NCBI GenBank assembly: GCA_039916225.1
Contig: JBDSLU010000091.1
Span: forward strand, 1-15,079
From: JBDSLU01 sp039916225
GTDB taxonomy: Bacteria; Acidobacteriota; Vicinamibacteria; Vicinamibacterales; Vicinamibacteraceae
Direction: 5' to 3'
Length of the DNA: 15,079 nt
Each line of letters starts with the position of its first letter. Position 1 is the stretch's first letter. Position numbers and translations under genes: made by a program. Of the stretch, positions 9,649 through 15,079 are shown piece after piece. The notes under the pieces were generated by a model. That model saw only the letters and a program-made list of their open reading frames with translations. It did no database searches and was not told where the DNA came from.

Positions 9649-9652
9649 TCCT
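9649..9652 (-). promoter_or_regulatory. Ribosome binding site for the DUF6603-type gene
   Basis: AGGA, overlapping the TAG stop of the peptidase gene, lies nine bases before the ATG at 9639 and fifteen before the alternative ATG at 9633. It favours the first start and suggests translational coupling with the peptidase gene. Confidence 0.5.
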
Positions 9653-11537
9653 ACGCGAGCAGACGCGCGAAGATGGCGGCGGCTTCGCCGTCACTGACAT
9701 CGGGCGGCAGATCGACGAGCGCGCTGGTGCTGTGGCGTGTCATCAACGCCGTGGCGTCGTCGACGTGCCCGAGTCCGAGCACGTGACCGAGCTGGTGAGC
9801 CAGCGTCCACTCAGAGGCCATCGCAGTCGAGACGACGACGCCCGGCCTGTCGGGCGGGTGGATGGCGGACCCGCCGGCCGCGGGCAACAGCGTGCGCACG
9901 AAGTAGACAACGATGTCGCGTGGGCCGGCGCCGGCGCGCAGGTTGAACAGATCGAGTTGGTCCGCGGTGGGCCCGTCGTCGCCACTGCCGACCACCAGCG
10001 TGACGAACCGCGTCAGATCGCCATCCTCGACATCGATCGTTTCGCGTGACGCTTCGACGAGGTGAATGCCGAGCGGGCCGAACACCGTGTTCGCGTTGGC
10101 GATCATCTGGTCGATGTCGATGGCGGGGACGTCGAGCACTTTGACATGGATCGGCACCGTCGTCGTCGAGAACTCGGCGGCCAGAATCTTCACGAAGTCA
10201 GGCATCGGGCCGACGTTGCCGGTGACCGGCGTGCCGTTGCCGGGGCTGCTGAGAATGCGCCGCATCGTCGCCGGGCCGAGCTTGCCGAGTTGTCCCGGCC
10301 GGGGCGGCAGGATGGCCTGCAGGTGCTGGATCAGCAGGCATGTGCCGGTGATGATCGGTGTCGACGCCGACGTGCCGCGAAAGAATTGCTCGTAGGCCGG
10401 CCCGGCGCGATAGGCGTCGATCACGGTCGGCACCGTCTTGCTGCCGCAGGCGGTGACCCGCTCGCCCCACGCGCAGCAATCGACCCTGCTGCCAAAGCTC
10501 GAGGACTCGCGCGTGCCGTCCGGCAGCAGGTGATCGAAGCGCTGATGCGGAACCGCCGCGCTGCAGCCGCCGACGACAATCGCCCCGGAGTCCTTGAAGT
10601 CCGGACCACCCCGTTTCAGGACGAACTTACCCTTGAACGTGAAGCGATCCAGATCGGCGCCGTCGTTGCCGGCGGCTTCGACGACGATGACGCCCACCTT
10701 GACGACCAGCCTGATCGCCTCGAACACCAGCGGATCGATCTCGACCGGAGCATGGCCGGATTTGCCGTCGACGACCACGTCCAACTGCACTTCCAGCTGC
10801 AGCACGTCGCCAAAGCGCAGCGAGTTGGCCGCGAACACGATGCGGCTGGCGATGCGGGCGCGCTTCGCGGTCAAGTCGTCGTTGGTGTCGAAGTGCGACA
10901 CCACCCGCGGGAGCGACGCCGGTGCGATGCCAACGACGCCGCGCGTGTTGTCGAGGCCGGACACGATGCCGAGCACCGCGCAGCCGTGGGCGAAGCTCTC
11001 GGGCCGGTTGGCGCCGGCGAGCAGCGGAATGCCCGGCGGCAGGTCTTCGTGGGTCAGCAGCCAGCCCTGTTCGAGATCGACGTAGCGAGTGTCGCTGCCA
11101 TCGGCCCCGGCGGCCCAGGCGGTCTGCACGCCGATGCCGGTTGGCGCGGCGCTCAGGTAGCCCTGACCGGCGAACAGCGGGTTGGCGGTGGCGATCACGC
11201 CCGGGTCCGACGGCGTCGCGGTGCGATAGGCGAACTCGACGATGCCGACCCACAGCCCGAGTGCAGCGACGAGACCGTCCACGACGAGGGCCGGCGGATC
11301 CTCGATGTAGAGGAAATTCGCCCAGACCGGCGGCAGGTAGGCCGGGTCCTGCTCCTGCGCGCGGCCGACCAGCGCGTCCATCTCGGCATCGGTGAGATCG
11401 GCGAACGCGCGCCGGACGACGAACGTCGGCAGCAGCCCGCGCACGGTTTCGAGCAGCGGGTTCCCCGGCAGCAGCCCCACCGCCGCGCCGAGTTGATCGA
11501 GGCCGAACACCGCGCCCCTGGCGAGCGGCAGCGGCAA
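9651..11537 (-). CDS. Subtilisin-like (S8) serine peptidase with C-terminal metzincin-like domain, operon gene 1
   Basis: A 628-residue protein from a TTG at 11537. The S8 triad is complete: Asp154 in YVDLEQGW, His184 in FAHGCAVLG, Ser390 in GTSAST; Asn291 in AAGNDG fits the oxyanion hole. The C-terminal part (about 460-610) looks like a small metzincin-type metallopeptidase: HQLGHVLGLGH (581-591) followed by a Met-turn-like ALMT (597-600). The catalytic Glu of HExxHxxGxxH is replaced by Gln582 (codon CAG), so this second domain is probably inactive or has become a binding module. No signal peptide is seen; the N-terminal 90 residues are not a typical propeptide that I recognise. The frame is open back to a stop at 11633 and the extra residues (DGLPVSTQIAVKVIDALP) look coding, yet contain no ATG, GTG or TTG, so the true start may be an ACG at 11597 or the 5' end may be damaged. 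As first gene of the operon it may process or regulate the large products downstream; this is inference. Confidence 0.88.
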   Translation of the reverse strand: MPLPLARGAVFGLDQLGAAVGLLPGNPLLETVRGLLPTFVVRRAFADLTDAEMDALVGRAQEQDPAYLPPVWANFLYIEDPPALVVDGLVAALGLWVGIVEFAYRTATPSDPGVIATANPLFAGQGYLSAAPTGIGVQTAWAAGADGSDTRYVDLEQGWLLTHEDLPPGIPLLAGANRPESFAHGCAVLGIVSGLDNTRGVVGIAPASLPRVVSHFDTNDDLTAKRARIASRIVFAANSLRFGDVLQLEVQLDVVVDGKSGHAPVEIDPLVFEAIRLVVKVGVIVVEAAGNDGADLDRFTFKGKFVLKRGGPDFKDSGAIVVGGCSAAVPHQRFDHLLPDGTRESSSFGSRVDCCAWGERVTACGSKTVPTVIDAYRAGPAYEQFFRGTSASTPIITGTCLLIQHLQAILPPRPGQLGKLGPATMRRILSSPGNGTPVTGNVGPMPDFVKILAAEFSTTTVPIHVKVLDVPAIDIDQMIANANTVFGPLGIHLVEASRETIDVEDGDLTRFVTLVVGSGDDGPTADQLDLFNLRAGAGPRDIVVYFVRTLLPAAGGSAIHPPDRPGVVVSTAMASEWTLAHQLGHVLGLGHVDDATALMTRHSTSALVDLPPDVSDGEAAAIFARLLA

Positions 11538-11861
11538 GGCGTCGATGACCTTGACGGCGATTTGGGTCGAAACTGGCAGCCCGTCGAGAAGTGCCGTAAC
11601 GTCACCGCCTGGAGGGGAGAGTGTGGCCTCTCAGACGTTAACGAACAACGGGGGTCGGACGCACGAAAAGAATGCGGTCGACGTTCCGACGCGTAACTGG
11701 GGCTCTGCACAGGTGACACCGAGGCCGGGAGGGCTCGCGACGGCGCTGCGCGTCGGTGTCGAGCCTGGGATGATGGATGCGGCCTCGATCAAGCGAATCT
11801 TCACGGTAGCGACTTGCGCGCGCCGCTCGACGTTGGCGGCAGCTGGATGGGAATTCAGCGC
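11538..11861. other. Intergenic region between the divergent peptidase operon and TIR remnant
   Basis: This stretch must hold the promoter of the minus-strand operon if transcription starts locally. The part 11538-11630 is an in-frame, coding-looking extension of the peptidase gene. On the minus strand TTGTTC and CACACT stand 17 bases apart just upstream of that extension, a weak resemblance to a sigma-70 promoter, and an AGGCGG lies seven bases before the candidate ACG start. I see no RNA gene, repeat or convincing operator here. Confidence 0.35.
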
Positions 11862-12143
11862 GTGAGCAACAGGCGTTTTCGCATCGCCTTGTCCTTCGCG
11901 GGCGACGAAGCCGAGTTCGCGATCTACAACCTTGGGATCCGTCTGCCCGTACTCTACGGCGAGCAGTCGGACCTCTTCGTTCCGGTGCTCTGTCCCGACT
12001 ACGATCAGAAACGCTGGACCGGGTGGGAGTGGATGCACATTTTCGGGTTGCTGAACAGGGACGACGGCCATCGGGTCATGCCCTGCCGCTTCGAGCATGC
12101 GCACGCCGATGGCCTGAGTCCGGCCGCGGGTTTCATCGAGCTG
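11862..12143 (+). pseudogene. TIR-domain gene remnant with internal deletion and lost 3' part
   Basis: From a GTG at 11862 the frame reads VSNRRFRIALSFAGDEAEF and then blocks including LYGEQSDLFVPVLCPDYD (31-48), WTGWEW (52-57) and LSPAAGFIEL (85-94). This matches a bacterial TIR-domain family whose members begin with FRIALSFAG and later contain a YDKYHEAEFA block. Here SFAG joins EAEFA directly, so about 28-30 residues (first helix and second strand) are missing in frame. Glu56 in the WxxxE-like segment, at the place of the catalytic Glu of TIR NADases, is kept. Similarity stops after residue 94; the frame runs on to 12350 through unrelated sequence and the tRNA fragment. The gene therefore looks dead. 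It is on the opposite strand to all large genes. Such TIR proteins often act in anti-phage or NLR-like systems, so this may be a leftover of a defence gene. Confidence 0.7.
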
Positions 12144-12279
12144 ACAACTCAATGCCTTGCTGTGATGTGCAGAGGTCGCTGGTCGGAGCGCGGAAGCGAA
12201 TGCGAGGGCTTTCGGAGCAATAGAAAATTGCCCCGGGGGCGCAGGCAGAGTCCCGATCACGCGAATCTGCCAGGAAGAA

Positions 12280-12324
12280 TGGAGGCGCCGCCCGGATTTG
12301 AACCGGGGATGGAGGTTTTGCAGA
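12280..12324 (-). tRNA. 3' fragment of tRNA-Cys (GCA): probable att site of an integrated element
   Basis: On the minus strand the 45 bases begin at the anticodon loop (TCTGCAAA, anticodon GCA), then the 3' anticodon strand ACCTC, a perfect T arm (CCCGG, loop TTCAAAT, CCGGG), the 3' acceptor strand CGGCGCC, discriminator T and encoded CCA at 12282-12280. The 5' half is absent: the bases upstream (GGAAT) cannot pair with ACCTC and there is no D arm or GGCGCCG acceptor strand. A break at the anticodon loop is the usual crossover place of tyrosine recombinases that use tRNA genes. In such integrations the displaced 3' fragment marks the end far from the intact tRNA; the tRNA orientation places the element to the right (above 12324) and older chromosome to the left. 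Confidence 0.8.
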
Positions 12325-12586
12325 TTCCGCATTGTTCTGTATCTTGTTGATTCGCCTTGCTCTCTGGTCGTCGGTGTTCCCTGGTTTTTCTTGGTGTTTG
12401 GGCGCTCGTGGACTGAAGTTGGACTGCCGTACCTGCGTACGGGCATCATCCTCATCGCCGAACGGATCGCCGCCGATGCGTTGAAGGATCGGTCTTCGCC
12501 ACCCGGCGTGAAGGACGACCGATTAGTGCTCGCTGGTAGTGCCGCGGCGCAGACACCCTTCCGAGACAGCGCCGCGCGGATATTCG
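12325..12586. other. Non-coding stretch between tRNA-Cys fragment and toxin gene
   Basis: The part next to the tRNA fragment is visibly poorer in GC than the rest of the window. No reading frame here resembles a protein I know. A short inverted repeat CCGTAC-CTGC-GTACGG occupies 12427-12442, and a GC-rich hairpin follows the toxin gene (listed separately). If the tRNA fragment is an att site, this is the terminal segment of the integrated element and could hold recombinase or excisionase binding sites. Confidence 0.4.
12543..12576 (-). terminator. GC-rich hairpin after the toxin gene
   Basis: An 8-bp perfect inverted repeat (CGCGGCGC at 12543-12550, GCGCCGCG at 12569-12576) with an 18-base loop begins ten bases after the toxin stop codon. 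There is no T run after it, so it is not a classical intrinsic terminator; it could stabilise the 3' end of the mRNA or be chance in GC-rich DNA. Confidence 0.3.
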
Positions 12587-12886
12587 CTATTCGGGCGATG
12601 CCAGGTAGCGACCCACGTCGAGCGCGCCGTGGAACACGCCGAGGACCTCGACGTCTCGCTTCGCGGTGATCAGGTAGGCGATCCTGTAGTGGCCATACAG
12701 GAGCACACGGATTTCTGGCCGCTGGCGATAGCGATAGCCGATCTCGGGGAACGTCAGCAGGATCTCGGCTCGCTCGTGGATGGCGAGGACGGTGCGGTGC
12801 GCGGCATCTTCGTTGTCCGCGGCGATGTAGTCGTAAATGTCCTGGAGCCAGCGCCTGGCTTCCGCCGTCCAGACTACTTGCGCCAC
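12587..12886 (-). CDS. RelE/ParE-superfamily toxin
   Basis: A 99-residue protein of usual length for the family. It starts VVWTAEARRWLQDIYDYIA (residues 4-22), followed by LLTFPEIGYRY (43-53), PEIRVLLYGHYRIAYLI (57-73) and VEVLGVFHGALD (78-89), the helix-hairpin then beta-sheet order of ParE/RelE toxins. ParE members poison DNA gyrase and RelE members cleave mRNA on the ribosome; the sequence alone does not decide which, although the WTAEA..L..I.DYIA beginning and the C-terminal FHGALD resemble ParE-like members. The gene overlaps the 3' end of the antitoxin gene by 13 bp, the usual order and coupling for a type II pair. It sits in the debris zone beside a tRNA fragment, as expected for a stabilising module of a mobile element. 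Confidence 0.85.
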   Translation of the reverse strand: MAQVVWTAEARRWLQDIYDYIAADNEDAAHRTVLAIHERAEILLTFPEIGYRYRQRPEIRVLLYGHYRIAYLITAKRDVEVLGVFHGALDVGRYLASPE

Positions 12887-13068
12887 GACTCGAGAGTCCG
12901 CCGCATCTCCTCGTGGCTGATTGTGCGGCCAGCCTCAGAATCCGCCAAACCCCGCTCGACCATCGCGGCGAAGGCGAGCTCCTTGATGATCTCTTCGAAG
13001 GAACTGTCGTCCGGCTGCTCGTCGATCACGCGCCGCAGCTGATCCTTCGGCGTGGCCGATGTGCTCAT
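12874..13068 (-). CDS. Type II antitoxin paired with the RelE/ParE-type toxin
   Basis: A 64-residue acidic protein (QPDDSSFEEIIKELAF at 18-33, GRTISHEEMRRTLESW at 47-62). Small antitoxins with a FxEIIKEL..AAMVERGL segment and a C-terminal ISHEEMxRxLxxW tail are common immediately upstream of RelE/ParE toxins. It should neutralise the toxin through its C-terminal part and repress the shared promoter; I cannot assign the N-terminal DNA-binding fold with confidence. A TAGAAT lies six bases before the ATG with no room for a normal ribosome binding site, so the mRNA may be leaderless. Identification rests chiefly on pairing with the toxin, size and overlap. Confidence 0.75.
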   Translation of the reverse strand: MSTSATPKDQLRRVIDEQPDDSSFEEIIKELAFAAMVERGLADSEAGRTISHEEMRRTLESWRK

Positions 13069-13074
13069 GCCTCG

Positions 13075-13080
13075 ATTCTA
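13075..13080 (-). promoter_or_regulatory. Candidate -10 element of the toxin-antitoxin operon
   Basis: TAGAAT on the minus strand, separated from the antitoxin ATG by six bases (CGAGGC). Transcription would begin at or next to the A of the ATG, giving a leaderless mRNA. A good -35 box is not seen 17 bases upstream. Further upstream GTGAC (13099-13103) and GTCAC (13122-13126) form a spaced inverted repeat that might be an operator. Confidence 0.4.
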
Positions 13081-13146
13081 GCGCCGCCGGCGATCTGAGT
13101 GACACCTGAAACGTCAGCCCCGTCACGATGGCGGTGGGATCGCGCG

Positions 13147-13267
13147 GAGCCTTCTATAAGCTGCGCAGGCGGTACTCGACGCTCGGCCAGATCAGCCCGG
13201 CCGCGTTCGAGCGTCAGTCCGCGCACGCCGCATAGTCAAACCGTCCACCCGAATCGGGCCAAGGCCA
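13147..13267 (+). mobile_element. Remnant of an IS3-family insertion sequence (transposase C-terminus and right end)
   Basis: On the plus strand the frame reads GAFYKLRRRYSTLGQISP, then AAFERQSAHAA and a TAG at 13233-13235. FYNxRRRHSTLGxxSPxxFE is the end of the DDE transposase (OrfB) of IS3-family elements. After the stop comes TCAAACCGTCCACCCGAATC and then GGGCCAAGGCCA, which resembles the right terminal sequence of this family (TGTCCACxAAACCGGGxCAAGxCCA). Upstream of 13147 the similarity is lost, so only about 28 codons plus the terminus remain. The remnant lies between the antitoxin promoter and the SNF2 gene and shows that this stretch has taken insertions before. Confidence 0.75.
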
Positions 13268-13365
13268 GACTACGGCCGCCGGTAATGGCTGGCACGGATT
13301 CCGCGGTGGCCGACGAGCGGATGAGCGCGGCTCACGCGACCTCTCAGAGTGCTGGGCCAAAGTGC
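13268..13365. other. Short spacer after the SNF2 gene
   Basis: About 100 bases between the IS3 remnant and the end of the SNF2 gene. I see no gene and no clear terminator. Confidence 0.4.
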
Positions 13366-15079
13366 CTACGACAGGAGCCTGGCGAGATCGTCTCGCCCCA
13401 GGCTTTCAATCAACGAGGCATCGGCCCGCACGATGGCGTCGGCGAGCGCCCGCTTCGTCCCCTGGAGTTCCAGGACGCGCTCCTCGACGGTATCCCGCGC
13501 GATGAGCCGATAGGCGAACACAGGCCGTGCCTGCCCGATCCGATGCGCCCGATCGATCGCCTGCGCTTCGGTCGCAGGGTTCCACCAGGGGTCCAGCAGG
13601 AACACGTGCTCGGCCGCCGTGAGATTCAGGCCGACGCCGCCCGCCTTCAGGCTGATGAGGAATACCGCGCAGGATGCATCTTCCTGGAAGCGGCGCACGC
13701 GCGCCTCTCGATCGCGGGTTCGGCCGTCGAGGTACTCGTACGATGTACCGGCCGCGTCGAGGCGGTGCCGGACGAGCCCCAGCAGCGTCGTGAACTGGGA
13801 GAAGACGAGCACCTTCCGGCCGTCCTCGACGAGCTCCGCCAGGCGGGCCAGCAGCACATCGAGTTTGGCGGACGGCTCGTCGGATCGGGCGCGATCGACG
13901 AGCCCCGGGTGACAGGCCGCCTGCCGAAGGCGGAGCAGGGCCTCGAGGACCTGCAGCTTGGCCCGGCCGAGACCGCCGGCGTCCACGCGGCCTAGCAGTT
14001 CCCGGCGATAGTGCGTGCGCAGTTCGTCGTAGAGCCTGCGCTGCGGTGCTTCGAGATCGCAGTAGATAGTCTGCTCGGTGCGAGGAGGCAGCTCCGAGGC
14101 CACCTGGTCTTTCGTGCGGCGGAGAATGAACGGGCGCACGCCCCTGGCCACGATCGTAAGGGCTTCGGGATCGCGCGTGCGCCCCGGTGCCCCGGTCGTG
14201 GCGGCGAACACCGAGGCAGACCCCAGCACGCCGGGGTTGAGGAACTCGAGGATGCTCCACAGCTCGCCCAGGTGGTTCTCGACCGGCGTGCCGCTGAGCG
14301 CGAGGCGGTGCTCCGCCTGCAGCAGGCGCGCCGCCTTCGCGGCATCCGTCCGGGCGTTCTTGATCGCCTGTGCTTCGTCGAGGATCACGTAGTCGAAGGC
14401 GACGGTCTTCAGGTGGCCAATGTCGCGCCGCAGCGTGCCGTAGGTCGTCACCACGACGTCGTGGTCGAGCAGGCGATCGTGCGCCCCTCGCCGGCCGCCG
14501 CCCGTCCAATCGAGTACGCGTAGCACCGGTGCGAAGCGCTGTGCCTCGTGGCGCCAGTTGAAGATGAGCGAGCGCGGCACCACGATGAGCGACGGCCGGC
14601 GCGGCTGGCCGCCGCGGTCCCGTTCGAGGCGTTGGGATTCGAGGAGCGCCAGCACCATCACCGTCTTGCCGAGCCCCATCTCGTCGGCCAGGCATCCGCC
14701 GAAGCCGAACCGGCGCAGAAAGCCGAACCAGGCCAGCGCATCGCGTTGATAGGGACGCAGCACGCCGTGGAACGTAGCGGGCGCTTCAACGGCATCGATG
14801 CCGGTGAAAGCGGAGATCTCCGCACGGACGCGGGCGAACGCGGCATCGACGTCCACCTGCGGCTGTGCCTCGAGCCAGGCATCGAGCAGCAGACGCTGCG
14901 ACGGCCGGAACCGTACCGCCTCGCCGTCGATCGTGCCCATGGCCACGACGCGGCTGACGCTGGCCAGCCAGGCGTCTGGCAGCAACCCGCGCGAGCCGTC
15001 GCCGAGGGTCACGAACCCTTCGCCGCGCTTCGACGCCGCGAGAAGCGCCGGCAATGCCACCCGCTCGCCGTCGAACTCC
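13366..15079 (-). CDS. SNF2-family ATPase/helicase, C-terminal part (N-terminus beyond window)
   Basis: The frame is open to the right edge; the GTG at 15060 is internal, since EFDGER reads on before it without a stop. Counting that GTG as residue 1, the helicase motifs are all present: LRPYQRDALAW (101-111), Walker A DEMGLGKT (126-133), DEAQ box (228-231) followed by AIKN, SGTPVENHLGELWSI (256-270), LVFSQFT (418-424), LKAGGVGLNLTAAEHV (471-486), DPWWNPATEAQAIDRAHRIG (490-509). These proteins use ATP to translocate on double-stranded DNA and remodel protein-DNA complexes. The segment EGFVTLGDGSRGLLPDAWL (14-32) ahead of the ATPase resembles the accessory domain of bacterial SNF2 proteins, which usually also have an N-terminal SWIM zinc finger; that part is outside. 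Bacterial SNF2 proteins occur both as household genes and in defence islands; the nearby tRNA fragment and toxin-antitoxin pair make island cargo possible here. Confidence 0.93.
   Translation of the reverse strand, partial: EFDGERVALPALLAASKRGEGFVTLGDGSRGLLPDAWLASVSRVVAMGTIDGEAVRFRPSQRLLLDAWLEAQPQVDVDAAFARVRAEISAFTGIDAVEAPATFHGVLRPYQRDALAWFGFLRRFGFGGCLADEMGLGKTVMVLALLESQRLERDRGGQPRRPSLIVVPRSLIFNWRHEAQRFAPVLRVLDWTGGGRRGAHDRLLDHDVVVTTYGTLRRDIGHLKTVAFDYVILDEAQAIKNARTDAAKAARLLQAEHRLALSGTPVENHLGELWSILEFLNPGVLGSASVFAATTGAPGRTRDPEALTIVARGVRPFILRRTKDQVASELPPRTEQTIYCDLEAPQRRLYDELRTHYRRELLGRVDAGGLGRAKLQVLEALLRLRQAACHPGLVDRARSDEPSAKLDVLLARLAELVEDGRKVLVFSQFTTLLGLVRHRLDAAGTSYEYLDGRTRDREARVRRFQEDASCAVFLISLKAGGVGLNLTAAEHVFLLDPWWNPATEAQAIDRAHRIGQARPVFAYRLIARDTVEERVLELQGTKRALADAIVRADASLIESLGRDDLARLLS

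Noticed and set aside
12144..12350. Continuation of the TIR frame including EAPPGFEPGMEVLQ
   Set aside because: This peptide is the antisense translation of tRNA-Cys, a known false protein, so it is not real coding sequence.
11631..12455. 274-codon minus-strand open frame
   Set aside because: It reads through the tRNA-Cys fragment and antisense to the TIR remnant, and resembles no protein.
13099..13995. 298-codon plus-strand frame over the SNF2 gene
   Set aside because: Most of it is antisense to intact SNF2 helicase motifs; the first part crosses the IS3 scar in another frame.
1..15079. CRISPR array or tandem repeats
   Set aside because: No regularly spaced repeats were seen; the many GATCG and GCGC runs are ordinary base composition.

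Overview
The window is GC-rich bacterial DNA with dense coding, almost all on the minus strand, and the large genes have a strong G/C bias at third codon positions. The organism is not identified. Composition, long tightly packed genes and the tRNA-Cys remnant would fit a high-GC soil-type lineage such as Acidobacteriota or Myxococcota, but this is a guess.

Positions 1 to about 11600 hold one compact minus-strand operon of at least four large genes, read from right to left. They are a subtilisin-type (S8) serine peptidase fused to a metzincin-like domain (9651-11537), a HEAT-repeat plus DUF6603-type beta-rich protein of 1083 residues (6388-9639), a conserved 1108-residue protein of unknown function (3062-6388), and a second giant conserved protein of unknown function (at least 1020 residues) that runs off the left edge (1-3062). 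The first junction is an 11-bp gap and the next two are TGATG stop/start overlaps, so the products are probably made together. No substrate, membrane anchor or enzymatic domain is visible in the two giant proteins. The set is the best candidate here for an undescribed multi-protein system.

Positions 11540-13365 are a debris zone. They hold a decayed plus-strand TIR-domain gene with an in-frame internal deletion, a 45-bp 3' fragment of a tRNA-Cys gene that looks like an integration (att) site, a RelE/ParE-type toxin-antitoxin pair, and the last codons and terminal sequence of an IS3-family transposase. The orientation of the tRNA fragment puts the inserted element on its right side, so the toxin-antitoxin pair and the helicase would be island cargo and the peptidase/DUF6603 operon would be on the older chromosomal side.

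Positions 13366-15079 hold the C-terminal 570 residues of a SNF2-family ATPase, open at the right edge of the window, with all core helicase motifs present.
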